Origin: JANQGG01 sp964642175 | Lineage (GTDB): Bacteria; Bacteroidota; Chlorobiia; Chlorobiales; Chloroherpetonaceae | Direction: 5' to 3' | Length of the DNA: 64,000 nucleotides | Assembly (NCBI GenBank): GCA_964642175.1 | Contig: CAZXOK010000001.1 | Location: 372,001 to 436,000 of the forward strand | Part shown: piece after piece, positions 55,073 through 63,224 of the stretch | How the letters are laid out: every line of letters starts with the position of its first letter | Numbering within the stretch: the first letter of the stretch is position 1 | Notes under the pieces: generated by a model | The model's input: only the letters and a program-made list of their open reading frames with translations | Told to the model about the DNA's origin: nothing | The model's database searches: none | Translations under genes and position numbers: made by a program

Positions 55073-55894
55073 TTATACGCGTTCTATCACGGTTTTAAGG
55101 ATGGTTGTCATGCTGGGTTCAGCCATATTGGCTGCTTCAACCACTTCTTCGATACTAACCGGTACAAGAGATTCCGGGAAACATTCATCGGTGATGATTG
55201 AGATGCCAAATACCTCTGTTCCCTGGTGAACGGCTGCAATAACTTCCGGTACGGTCGACATGCCCACCACATCGGCCTGAAGAATCCGAAGCATGCGGTA
55301 CTCGGCACGGGTTTCCAGGTTTGGACCAGAGAGAGCCAAATAAACGCCGCGGTGAACCTTGATCTTGTTTTCCATAGCCACATCTTCGGCCAGGTTAATG
55401 AGGTTTTTGGAGTATGGCTGGCTCATGTCCGGGAAACGAGGTCCCAGCTCAGAGTCGTTTGGCCCGATAAGCGGATTAGTCCCCAGAAGGTTAATATGAT
55501 CATCTATGATCATGATATCACCTTTACGGTACTGCGGATTCAGACCACCACAAGCATTGGAAATAAACAATTTTTCAACACCGAGATATTTCATCACACG
55601 AACCGGGAAGGTGATCTGCTGCATGCTGTAGCCTTCGTAGAAATGAAAGCGTCCCTGCATGGCCACAACTTTTTTACCGGCAAGCGTTCCAAAAATCAAT
55701 CGTCCCTGATGCGATTCTACAGTAGAAATCGGGAAGTATGGGATATCACCATAGTCTAAGGAAAAGTCAACTTCAATTTCTTTTGCCAACGCGCCAAGTC
55801 CTGTGCCAAGGATAATTCCAATTGGATAGGTTTCCTGCGTTTTGGTATGTATGTGTTTAATAGCCTCCTGGATTTTTTGTCTTAAATCGCTCAT
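55073..55894 (-). CDS. Purine nucleoside phosphorylase (PNP family, trimeric type)
   Basis: Splits purine nucleosides, or possibly methylthioadenosine, with phosphate. The 273-residue protein has the PNP/MTAP features: GIILGTGLGALA, the phosphate-binding SHQGRLIFG and MQGRFHFYEGY, ISNACGGLNPQYRKGDIM, GPNLETRAEYRM and ADVVGMSTVPEVIAA. The asparagine in the late ITDECFP segment, which helps bind 6-oxopurines, is replaced by Asp/Glu, so base preference is open. It lies 24 bases downstream of the aminotransferase gene and ends at a strong terminator. Confidence 0.92.
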   Translation of the reverse strand: MSDLRQKIQEAIKHIHTKTQETYPIGIILGTGLGALAKEIEVDFSLDYGDIPYFPISTVESHQGRLIFGTLAGKKVVAMQGRFHFYEGYSMQQITFPVRVMKYLGVEKLFISNACGGLNPQYRKGDIMIIDDHINLLGTNPLIGPNDSELGPRFPDMSQPYSKNLINLAEDVAMENKIKVHRGVYLALSGPNLETRAEYRMLRILQADVVGMSTVPEVIAAVHQGTEVFGISIITDECFPESLVPVSIEEVVEAANMAEPSMTTILKTVIERV

Positions 55895-55917
55895 GTGATG
55901 TTGGTTTTTTTATGGTT

Positions 55918-57168
55918 TTACAGACTAAGAGAAGAAACTTTAGATTCTTTGAAATTAGACTGGAAGTCTGCGACACGCTGATACACATCACCCAGGATTT
56001 TGGTATCGGGTAAGAAGACCAGTCTGAAAAATCCGTCGTTGGCGTTCATTCCAAATCCTGAACCATGCACATAAAGAATACCGGTTTGATTAAGCAGTTG
56101 AATAATGTATTGCTCATCATTACCCAGTTCTCCATTTTGCAGATCTACTTTCGGCATAGCGTAGAAGGCGCCTTCGGGTTTATTGCAGCTGATTCCATCA
56201 ATACGGTTCAGGGCCTCAAATGTAAGATCGCGTTGAGCCCGAAGTCTGTCCAGGACATGTTTGGTGTATTCGGGTTTGATATGAATAGCTTCAATAACGG
56301 CATATTGCGAGCCGATTGGCGCACACAAACGTGCGTCTGCCAGTTTATAGATGGCGTTTTTAAGGTCATCTACCAAATGGGCATTCGTGATGGTCATCCA
56401 ACCCAGTCGCCAGCCAGGAGCCATATAATTTTTTGAGACACTTTCTATGGTAAAGACCGGCACATCATTTCCGGCAAGGCTGGCCAGTGGTACATGCGGT
56501 TTTTCATATGTGAGTCTGTGATAGACCTCATCAGAGATCAAAATCAGGTTATGGCGACGGGCAATATCAACAATCCGCTCCAGTGTTTCTGTTGAATAGA
56601 GCGCGCCGGTTGGATTATTAGGGTTGATTACAACCAACGCACGGGTGCGTTTTGTGATTTTACTTTCAATCTCGTCGGTATCGGGTTGCCACATGCTTTC
56701 GGGAAGCATATGGTAAGGGACTTCCACGGCTTCGAGCTTGGTGGTGATGGCCGTATAAAGCGGGTAGCTCGGGCATGGTAAAAGCACCTCATCGCCTTGT
56801 TCAAGAAGGGCTGTTAAGATAAGATCAGCAGCTTCTGAAGCTCCATAAGTAATAGCTATATCGCTGGGCGAGGTTTTAATCCCGCGCATCTCTGCTTCGT
56901 TGGTAATAGTTTCCAGTACTTCGGTTACACCGGTTGAAGGTGAGTAACCGTTGTGGCCATCGCGAAGCGCTTTGATCTTTGCTTCGATGAATTCTTCTGG
57001 CGGTTGAAAACCATATAAGCAAGGATCGCCAATATTCAGATAAGTTACTTTTTTTCCCTGTGCTTCTATTTTCTTTGCTTCCGCTACAATGTTCCGAATG
57101 GCATATTTATAATTTTCAACGCGTTCAGCAGGGTAATAATTAGTGTGGTGCACAGTATGTTTAGACAT
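55918..57168 (-). CDS. Pyridoxal-phosphate aminotransferase, class I (alanine/aspartate type)
   Basis: A 416-residue cytoplasmic aminotransferase of the AlaA/AlaT-like group. Motifs are YLNIGDPCLYGF, GYSPSTGVTEVLE, GASEAADLIL, INPNNPTGALYS, LISDEVYHRL and the PLP lysine in ESVSKNYMAPGWRLGWM. Start ATG 57168 fits the family; the frame opens at 57189, but the added residues are not conserved. Alanine or a related amino acid with 2-oxoglutarate is the likely substrate pair; sequence alone does not settle it. Nineteen bases separate its open frame from divIVA. Confidence 0.9.
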   Translation of the reverse strand: MSKHTVHHTNYYPAERVENYKYAIRNIVAEAKKIEAQGKKVTYLNIGDPCLYGFQPPEEFIEAKIKALRDGHNGYSPSTGVTEVLETITNEAEMRGIKTSPSDIAITYGASEAADLILTALLEQGDEVLLPCPSYPLYTAITTKLEAVEVPYHMLPESMWQPDTDEIESKITKRTRALVVINPNNPTGALYSTETLERIVDIARRHNLILISDEVYHRLTYEKPHVPLASLAGNDVPVFTIESVSKNYMAPGWRLGWMTITNAHLVDDLKNAIYKLADARLCAPIGSQYAVIEAIHIKPEYTKHVLDRLRAQRDLTFEALNRIDGISCNKPEGAFYAMPKVDLQNGELGNDEQYIIQLLNQTGILYVHGSGFGMNANDGFFRLVFLPDTKILGDVYQRVADFQSNFKESKVSSLSL

Positions 57169-57208
57169 AGATGTATAAATTGGTTTCAATTACTAATAAT
57201 AGCTCAGC

Positions 57209-58018
57209 TTATTCCAGACTGTCAAGAATGTCGTCAATGTTTAAATCTCGATTAGATGTTCCTTTTTTGCGAGGCTCTTCCAAGGGTACAGTAATACGAG
57301 TGGTTTGCGAAGATAATGAATTTTGATCAGAAGCAAAACCCGGGGATTTATTTTGACCATCATTCGATGAATCCTCTTTTTTTTCGGGGTTTAGATCGAT
57401 GGGTTCAAAAAATTGATCCGGATCGGCTTCTTTGACTTCGTTCTGACCATTCTCAGTTTCCCCGGGTTGTCCTGTCTCGGAATTCTGTTTAAACCCATTC
57501 TCAGCGGTTTCTGATGTTGTTATCGGTTTAGGGGTGTTATCCTTCATGGTATGGTTAATTTCATTATCGCTTTCTTTATGAAGCGAATCCAGAAGTTCCA
57601 TCTGAGATGTGAGCAATATTTTCAGCTTACTGATGATCTCATGGCGTTGCAATAGCAATCTTTGGATGGTTTGGTTGATGGTTTCTACCTTGGAGTTGGC
57701 ATTATCGACCATGCGGGTGGCTTCTAACTGGGCTTCATTTTTAATATTTTCGGCTTCTTTTCGGGCATTTTCCACGGTCGAAGTCGAAGATTGCTGAGCC
57801 TGGGCCAGGGTTTGATGGAGCATACTTTCAACCTGCTTGAATTTCTGGATCTCCATTTCAAGACTCCGAACTCGCTCTTCAAGGCCCGATTTTTCGTTTA
57901 ATAACAGTTCCCACTGATTGGCCATCGTCTCTAAAAACGCATCTACTTCCCCGTGATCATAGCCACGCAAGGTGCGTTTAAATTCCTGCTTTTTTATATC
58001 TATCGGGGTTAGTTTCAT
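57209..58018 (-). CDS. divIVA: DivIVA domain protein
   Basis: A coiled-coil protein that binds curved membranes at poles or division sites. The N-terminal signature LTPIDIKKQEFKRTLRGYDHGEVDAFLE is clear (split here as LTPIDIKKQEF and RGYDHGEVDAFLE). Coiled coil spans roughly residues 25-150, and the rest is a low-complexity acidic tail rich in Glu, Asn, Ser and Gln, ending in RDLNIDDILDSLE. Total 269 residues, longer than a minimal DivIVA because of the tail. It lies between yggS and the aminotransferase; yggS and divIVA are often close neighbours in other bacteria, near division genes. Confidence 0.9.
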   Translation of the reverse strand: MKLTPIDIKKQEFKRTLRGYDHGEVDAFLETMANQWELLLNEKSGLEERVRSLEMEIQKFKQVESMLHQTLAQAQQSSTSTVENARKEAENIKNEAQLEATRMVDNANSKVETINQTIQRLLLQRHEIISKLKILLTSQMELLDSLHKESDNEINHTMKDNTPKPITTSETAENGFKQNSETGQPGETENGQNEVKEADPDQFFEPIDLNPEKKEDSSNDGQNKSPGFASDQNSLSSQTTRITVPLEEPRKKGTSNRDLNIDDILDSLE

Positions 58019-58157
58019 ATTGCTTCCTGCAACTTATCGTTTTAAATCAGAATCCACCGCTAATAAAGCGTTAAAATACACCTTTTTAAGGTTATAAATA
58101 AACATCTGGTTGGATTTAGGAAAAAAACTACAGGTCTGAAAGGCAGGTTGATTTGCC

Positions 58158-58847
58158 CTAACGGGCGCCAAAAATGGAGGTACCGAGCCGGATCATGGTG
58201 GCACCTTCCTGTATAGCGATTTCATAGTCCTGACTCATACCCATCGACAGTTCACAAACTTCGGCAGGATTCGGGCTACGACGGGCCAGATCTTCCAGCA
58301 AATGTCTCATCCGGGCAAATTCTCCGCCCACCACATCTAAATCGGGCGAGCCGATGGTCATTAACCCTTTTAAGGAAAGATTTGGCAAATGGGCGATCTG
58401 TTCAGCTTCTTCAAACAAGTTTTCCGGTGAAAGCCCACCTTTTGTATGCTCACCGGATATATTGACTTCCAGTAATATCGGCATCATTAATCCGGCACTT
58501 TGGGCGCGTTTGGAAAGCGATTCAGCGGTAGAGCGTTTATCAATGGTTTGGATCATTTGCACCTCATCTATGATGTACTTGATTTTATTGGATTGCAAAT
58601 GCCCGGTAAAATGCCATTCTATGCCGCATTCATTCAGTAAAGGGTCGTTCTTCTTTTCCAGAAACTCCTGCACATAGTTTTCACCAAAAACCCGCTGGCC
58701 GGCCTCATAAGCTTCACGAATGGTTTCAGCCGATTTTCGTTTTGAGATCGCGATCAATTGTACCGACCCGGGATCTCTGCCAGCTTGCGCGCATGCATGA
58801 TGAATACACTCCTGGATATGCTGAAGGTTGTGTGAAATCTCTCCCAT
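58158..58847 (-). CDS. yggS: YggS family pyridoxal-phosphate homeostasis protein
   Basis: Binds PLP and helps keep free PLP and amino-acid pools balanced; it has no known catalytic activity. The 229 residues form the alanine-racemase-like barrel with VQLIAISKRKSAETIREAYE (PLP lysine in the usual SK/SKxK position), FGENYVQEFLEK, EWHFTGHLQSNKIKYI, LLEVNISGEHTKGG, GLMTIG and CELSMGMSQDYEIAI with IRLGTSIFG. Complete. Same strand as divIVA, 139 bases upstream. Confidence 0.93.
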   Translation of the reverse strand: MGEISHNLQHIQECIHHACAQAGRDPGSVQLIAISKRKSAETIREAYEAGQRVFGENYVQEFLEKKNDPLLNECGIEWHFTGHLQSNKIKYIIDEVQMIQTIDKRSTAESLSKRAQSAGLMMPILLEVNISGEHTKGGLSPENLFEEAEQIAHLPNLSLKGLMTIGSPDLDVVGGEFARMRHLLEDLARRSPNPAEVCELSMGMSQDYEIAIQEGATMIRLGTSIFGAR

Positions 58848-58963
58848 GGAACTGTGTTGATAAACTTCAAAAAAGGCTCAAACCTCTATTATAACTGAGA
58901 AATGATTTTGACGCAATGGTTTTGTTCATTTTTGATGTTTTTTTCAATGAGGTAAGTGAGTGC

Positions 58964-59453
58964 TCACAGTATGAATAAAAGTAAGAGTAGAAGAAGTGAT
59001 GTTAATATTGCAAAAATGGTCCGAATCGTTGTTCCATGGTATCCAGCGTGTCTCAAAGGATGTTCTTAATTCACTTACCGACGCTTGGTTCATTGAGTTA
59101 ATATCTTTTGATTGTAATTGATTGTTGATAGGGATATTAAAGACAACCGTGGGCAATTGCACACCAAGTAAAAATATTGTGCAAGCCGTAATGAGAATGA
59201 ACCGGTTCAAACCTTGCAATTCCCATAATCCTAAAACTGTAGCCAATAACAACAAGAGGGCTGAACTCAACCAAACCATTATAAATACAGGCTGATTATT
59301 CTGAATGACCCCATCCATGACTTTAAACGCGCCAAGAAAATTCTGATCGCTTAAACGCCTGATTCCAGGCATCACTACATTTGGGAAGGTAAATAAAAAA
59401 CCAGCCACAAGAGAGCAGAGCAGAGTTGATAAAGATTCGTTTTTATTAAGCAA
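58964..59453 (-). pseudogene. DUF1772 (anthrone oxygenase-like) membrane protein with a frameshift
   Basis: A four-helix membrane protein of the DUF1772 family. Core motifs are LVAGFLFTFPNVVMPGIRRL, NNQPVFIMVW, a LLLLATVLGLW helix and VFNIPINNQLQ, followed by FETRWIPWN. The current frame then turns into an unlikely tail and stops at 58944. In the other frame, from 59029, the natural ending follows: TIRTIFAILTSLLLLLLFIL, stopping at 58964. One surplus base near 59030 explains the break. The frame is open to an ATG at 59534, but that lies inside the cyclophilin terminator and adds non-family residues; TTG 59453 is a better start, though it has no ribosome site. Without the last helix the protein is probably non-functional. 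Confidence 0.75.
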
Positions 59454-59515
59454 AGCCAGGTTTAAAAAGCAGGATATCGGCCAACTGTAAAAAGGCTTGA
59501 AAAGCAATCTCCATA

Positions 59516-59554
59516 TAAAAAAAAACTGAAGCACCCTTTTGGATGCTTCAGTTT
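59516..59554 (-). terminator. Terminator of the cyclophilin gene
   Basis: Eleven-base stem AAACTGAAGCA (59523-59533) with TGCTTCAGTTT (59544-59554). On the minus strand it is followed by a run of nine T. It ends transcription from the cyclophilin block. Confidence 0.88.
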
Positions 59555-59581
59555 GTATAATAAGGTATGCATAATCCAGCC

Positions 59582-60064
59582 TTAAACTGCTGTGACTGAT
59601 TCAATGGTTACCGGATCAATCGGGTTATCGGCAGGGTCGGTTTTCACGCCGGCAATTTTATCCACCACATCCAACCCGCTGGTAACTTGTCCATAAACCG
59701 TGTATTCGTTATCCAGAAACAGGTTGTCGGCATGGTTTATATAAAACTGGCTGCCGGATGAGGCTTTCTGAGGATTGTTATCGCGAGCCGCTGAAAGTGT
59801 GCCTCGCTTGTTGGAATGCTTGATTTCGGCTGGTACGCGGTAATCCGGGCCACCGGTGCCATGCATATGACGTTTCGAGTCGTCTTTGGAGAGCGGATCG
59901 CCACCCTGGATCATAAATCCCTGGATAACCCGGTGAAAGCGAATTCCATCATAGTATTTATCGGCCACTAATTTTGCAAAATTATCGCGATGTTGCGGGG
60001 TATCGTCGAACAGTTCAATGGTGATATCACCCATCGAGGTTTTCATTAAATATTGTTGTGCCAT
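59582..60064 (-). CDS. Peptidyl-prolyl isomerase, cyclophilin type, cytoplasmic
   Basis: Speeds cis-trans isomerisation of proline bonds during folding. The 160 residues match bacterial cyclophilins: TSMGDITIELFDD, GIRFHRVIQGFMIQGGDPLSKD, YRVPAEIKHSNKRGTLSAAR, ASSGSQFYIN and LDNEYTVYGQVTSGLDVVDKI. The catalytic arginine in FHRV and the QGGDP motif are intact. No signal peptide. It follows the lipoprotein cyclophilin gene by 27 bases and ends at a strong terminator. Confidence 0.93.
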   Translation of the reverse strand: MAQQYLMKTSMGDITIELFDDTPQHRDNFAKLVADKYYDGIRFHRVIQGFMIQGGDPLSKDDSKRHMHGTGGPDYRVPAEIKHSNKRGTLSAARDNNPQKASSGSQFYINHADNLFLDNEYTVYGQVTSGLDVVDKIAGVKTDPADNPIDPVTIESVTAV

Positions 60065-60091
60065 AGTTGTTAGGATTATAGGTTAATAAGA

Positions 60092-60697
60092 TTAAGGGTT
60101 TGGATGGATAGAAATGGTGATGGCTTCCATTGGATTTTCAAGGGCATCACGCGGTACCCTGGAAATTTTTTCAGCGACTTCAAGGCCAGTCACAACTTTA
60201 CCAAATGCGGTATAAGCGCTATCGTAATAATAATTATGAACCAGGTTGATAAAAAACTGGCTGCCCGAAGACGCACGTTCAGGATTTTTTTCATCTCCAA
60301 ACCGTGCTGCGCCAATCGTTCCGGCCAGGTGCGGGTGTTTGGCTTCGCTTGGGATAGTATAATCCGGCTCGCCGCGCCCATGCATCTGACGATCTTTTCG
60401 GTTGCGGGTATTCGGATCGCCGCACTGGATTAATATTCCCGGCACCACGCGATGAAACGCCGTGTTTTCATAATAGCCTTCTGCCACAAGCTTGATAAAA
60501 TTGGCTTTGTGCAAGGGGGTATCATCATAAAGTTCCAGGGTGATATCGCCATAGGGTGTTTCCATGATGTACTGAACCGCGCTATCGCTTATGGATGGCT
60601 GGTGTTTGGATCGTCCTGAATTTTGGCAGCCGGTGCTTGCCCAAACAGCCAATATCAAAACCACGCCTAATGGTAAAAAAAGTAAGGATCTCTGCAT
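60092..60697 (-). CDS. Peptidyl-prolyl isomerase, cyclophilin type, lipoprotein
   Basis: A second cyclophilin, 201 residues, with a lipoprotein signal ending ASTGC near residue 24, so it should work in the periplasm. The domain has ETPYGDITLELYDD, AFHRVVPGILIQCGDP, IPSEAKHPHLAGTIGAAR, ASSGSQFFIN and AYTAFGKVVTGLEVAEKI. The QGGDP segment reads QCGDP. It is clearly a paralogue of the downstream gene; the pair covers cytoplasm and periplasm. It lies nine bases downstream of the TPR-protein gene. Confidence 0.9.
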   Translation of the reverse strand: MQRSLLFLPLGVVLILAVWASTGCQNSGRSKHQPSISDSAVQYIMETPYGDITLELYDDTPLHKANFIKLVAEGYYENTAFHRVVPGILIQCGDPNTRNRKDRQMHGRGEPDYTIPSEAKHPHLAGTIGAARFGDEKNPERASSGSQFFINLVHNYYYDSAYTAFGKVVTGLEVAEKISRVPRDALENPMEAITISIHPNP

Positions 60698-60706
60698 GGT
60701 GAATAA

Positions 60707-61405
60707 TCAACCGGCCTGCAGGCTTTTCAAACGGGCAATTTCGCTCTCGGCAGATTGGCCGGGTTTGGAATCACTGAACTCCTTTAACAAGATTGCATGA
60801 ATGGAAATTGCCTCTGAAATATCACCAGTTTGTTCAAAATTTCGTGCAGCACTCTGAAAATAAAATGGCTTGAGCAACGAATTATCTGAATGTTGCGCAG
60901 CTTTTTTAAACATGCTGGCAGCTTTGGCAAACTCTTTTTGATTTTCATAGCAGGCTGCAGCTCCAGCCAGGGCAATACCAGTAGCCAAGCCGGCGTCGGA
61001 TGAAACCGCTTCAAATCCAATGAGGGCCGAATCATAAACACCTTTTTCATAGTAAGCTCTGCCAAGATACAAGTTAGCAATATCTGAAAAATCGGTACCA
61101 CTGTAAGATTCGGTGATATTGAGCAGGCCCATGTTCAGGGAGTCGCCATAAATGGCTGTATTATAGTCAGAAGCACGAAAAGCCGGCAGGATTTTGGCTA
61201 CCGCTTCAGCGGCCTTTTTGTTGTGAGCTTCTTTTTGATTGTTATAGAAGAAAATCCCGGCAGCAAAAATCACAATTACAGCCCCAACACCGATAAGGAG
61301 ATTTTTATGTTGCTGGGCATACATTAACAACTCATCTATTCGAGTTAAAATATCATCATCACTGCTTGTTTTAATGGGATCAACAGGTTGTTGGGTTTTA
61401 GACAT
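60707..61405 (-). CDS. Membrane-anchored tetratricopeptide-repeat protein
   Basis: A 232-residue protein with a short cytoplasmic N-terminus, one membrane helix (LLIGVGAVIVIFAAGIFFY, about residues 35-54) and TPR-like helical repeats outside (LYLGRAYYEKGVYDSALIGF, GAAACYENQKEFAKAASMF, AARNFEQTGDISEAISI). The layout resembles YfgM-type proteins that assist exported proteins at the Sec translocon. Its position just before the periplasmic cyclophilin fits a role in folding outside the cytoplasm, but that is an inference. Confidence 0.82.
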   Translation of the reverse strand: MSKTQQPVDPIKTSSDDDILTRIDELLMYAQQHKNLLIGVGAVIVIFAAGIFFYNNQKEAHNKKAAEAVAKILPAFRASDYNTAIYGDSLNMGLLNITESYSGTDFSDIANLYLGRAYYEKGVYDSALIGFEAVSSDAGLATGIALAGAAACYENQKEFAKAASMFKKAAQHSDNSLLKPFYFQSAARNFEQTGDISEAISIHAILLKEFSDSKPGQSAESEIARLKSLQAG

Positions 61406-61424
61406 AATCTTTGATTAAAGTTTT

Positions 61425-61622
61425 TTAGGTAACATCCGATTCTTCGGGAATGATAAACCAGCCGATAATATACGCTATGATTAGTGGAATAAAAGCAGTT
61501 AGTGCTCCAATCAGGACATAGCCGATCCGGATCAGGGTAGAATCAACATTAAAATACTCGGCAATGCCTCCACATATACCGGCAACCATTCGGTTTGTTT
61601 TTGAGCGTATTAGTTTTTTCAT
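61425..61622 (-). CDS. PspC domain protein
   Basis: A 65-residue membrane protein that is essentially one PspC domain: LIRSKTNRMVAGICGGIAEY, then FNVDSTLIRIGYVLIGALTA and a hydrophobic ending. PspC domains occur in envelope stress (phage-shock) systems. No other psp gene is nearby, so its role is open. It lies upstream of the TPR gene, 19 bases apart, on the same strand. The 61623-61879 region upstream is AT-rich with no further gene. Confidence 0.88.
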   Translation of the reverse strand: MKKLIRSKTNRMVAGICGGIAEYFNVDSTLIRIGYVLIGALTAFIPLIIAYIIGWFIIPEESDVT

Positions 61623-61867
61623 CTGACGTAGGTTGATATTAAGTGCTGAATTTACAAATCTCCCGGGTTTGTGCCAAAATCAACCTTAAGCATTTGTGGC
61701 GTTTTTTATACCTCGTAAAAATGAAAAAAACTCCGGATACATGCCAGACGTTTATCTTCATTTTGATGTGTTTTTTATGTGGAATACCCAATGAAAAAAT
61801 GTAATTTTTCTGTTACCAGCTTTTGATTTGGGTGGAGTGTATGAGAGAGTAAACCTGCTGGAAACGC

Positions 61868-61874
61868 AAGGAGG
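61868..61874 (+). promoter_or_regulatory. Strong ribosome-binding site
   Basis: AAGGAGG lies five bases before ATG 61880. It supports that start and shows the ADP-ribosylglycohydrolase-like gene is well placed for translation despite its lost catalytic motifs. Confidence 0.7.
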
Positions 61875-61879
61875 TTGTT

Positions 61880-62587
61880 ATGATTAAATCATCAGGCATT
61901 CATGAGCAAGAACGTGTTCAAGGCTTTATCCTGGGAGCTTTGATCGGGGATGCCCTTGGGACACCGGTTAATAAACGTCCCCATCACGTTATCAGAATGT
62001 ACTTTAAAGGTGTTAAAGGCTACATTGAAACATCCGACTGGATTGAAAAACCAGCCAATTTAGCGACCGGCCAGAATTCTAAAGATCCCAGAGTCCTTAT
62101 TTCGCGCCTGCCAACTTCTCTAAAATCCTGTATTCATTATTGGTTGCAGGATTACATGAGCTTATCGCTCAGCATGGCCAAGCTATATGAACATTTTTTA
62201 GGCGTAATGGTCAGTAAGCATTATAACGGAGAAGACTTGACCGGGATGATGGATGCATTGTTCATCCATCACCAGGAATACACCGACAGGGTGAAAGATG
62301 CCCTGGATATGTATCCAAACGATATGATCATCCGGTTTAATGAGGCCATGAACGAAGAAGATGCTGTGTTGTTTGCAATGGCTATGGTGATGAAAAACCA
62401 CAGCAGTTTTGATACCCTGGTTTTTCCAACCATTAACATGGGCGGGCTCACAACCGTTACCGGTGCATTGGTTTCCGGGGCTCTTGGTATGTTTTGCGGT
62501 GTTAAAGCGTTGCCAAAACAACTGGTACATGATCTTGAACATTCCCAGGAAATCCAGGAACTGCTTGGTTGTACGGTTGGGTTTTAA
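61880..62587 (+). CDS. ADP-ribosylglycohydrolase-like protein lacking metal-binding motifs
   Basis: A 235-residue, all-helical protein related to ADP-ribosylglycohydrolases (DraG family). The first motif is clear: GFILGALIGDALGTPVNKRP (residues 15-34). The second motif, TDDT, which binds Mg, is absent; the corresponding place reads ATGQNSKDPRV (62-72). The last motif, GGDTDT followed by a small-residue helix, reads NMGGLTTVTGALVSGALG (186-203), so both aspartates are replaced. The protein is also shorter than the usual about 300 residues. Catalysis is therefore unlikely; it may bind ADP-ribose or a partner. The frame is intact and has a strong ribosome site. Its stop overlaps the thiE stop on the other strand by four bases. 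Confidence 0.75.
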   Translation: MIKSSGIHEQERVQGFILGALIGDALGTPVNKRPHHVIRMYFKGVKGYIETSDWIEKPANLATGQNSKDPRVLISRLPTSLKSCIHYWLQDYMSLSLSMAKLYEHFLGVMVSKHYNGEDLTGMMDALFIHHQEYTDRVKDALDMYPNDMIIRFNEAMNEEDAVLFAMAMVMKNHSSFDTLVFPTINMGGLTTVTGALVSGALGMFCGVKALPKQLVHDLEHSQEIQELLGCTVGF

Positions 62588-63222
62588 AGCGGAGTTTCTG
62601 AAAAAGCTTTAATTTTCAGATTTAACGCGTGCGCACTCTGCCTTGGCTCCTGAGACTTTGAGATGGCCGACACTACGGCAATAATGTCTGCACCGGCCTC
62701 TAAAACATCTGATATATTGGTTAGATTGATACCACCAATCGCCACCAGGGGGTGGCTCAGGTATGCCCGGGCTGTTTTTATCCCGTCGTATCCCCATTCA
62801 ATCTTGGTATCAGTTTTAGTGGGTGTGCTGAAAATCGGACTTAAAGCAATATAGTCGGCATCCAACTCACGGGCTTGACGGGCTTGCTCATTACTTTCTA
62901 CCGATAACCCGATCAGCTTATCATATCCCAGAATACGTCTGGCATCGGGGTAAGACATGTCAGATTGACCAATATGCACCCCTTCGGCTCCAACTGCCTG
63001 GGCAACATCCAGACGATCGTTAATAATAAGCGGCACCTGATGCTCAGATAAGAGGGACTTAAGTGATCGGGCCATTTCAATAAAATCGCGAGTGTCAAGA
63101 TCTTTTTCACGTAACTGCACCAGTTTAACACCACCCTGAACGGCCTCTTTTACCACACTCTCAAGAGAATGAGGGGCGCAGTTTTCCGCCCCCACTACTA
63201 AATACAATCCCTTTTTTATCAT
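62584..63222 (-). CDS. thiE: Thiamine-phosphate synthase
   Basis: Joins the pyrimidine and thiazole halves of thiamine. From ATG 63222 the protein has 212 residues and shows KLVQLREKDLDTRDF, LIINDRLDVAQAVGAEGVHIGQ (as INDRLDVA and GVHIGQSDM), IGLSVES, YIALSPIFSTPTKTD and VAIGGI, followed by GADIIAVVSAI. These are the substrate- and pyrophosphate-binding loops. The frame is open four codons further (63234), overlapping the end of thiM. Convergent with the ADP-ribosylglycohydrolase-like gene. Confidence 0.95.
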   Translation of the reverse strand: MIKKGLYLVVGAENCAPHSLESVVKEAVQGGVKLVQLREKDLDTRDFIEMARSLKSLLSEHQVPLIINDRLDVAQAVGAEGVHIGQSDMSYPDARRILGYDKLIGLSVESNEQARQARELDADYIALSPIFSTPTKTDTKIEWGYDGIKTARAYLSHPLVAIGGINLTNISDVLEAGADIIAVVSAISKSQEPRQSAHALNLKIKAFSETPL

Positions 63223-63224
63223 GC

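Noticed and set aside
59454..59534. N-terminal extension MLQFFFIWRLL of the DUF1772 protein
   Set aside because: The ATG lies inside the stem and T-run of the cyclophilin terminator, and the added residues are not part of the family.
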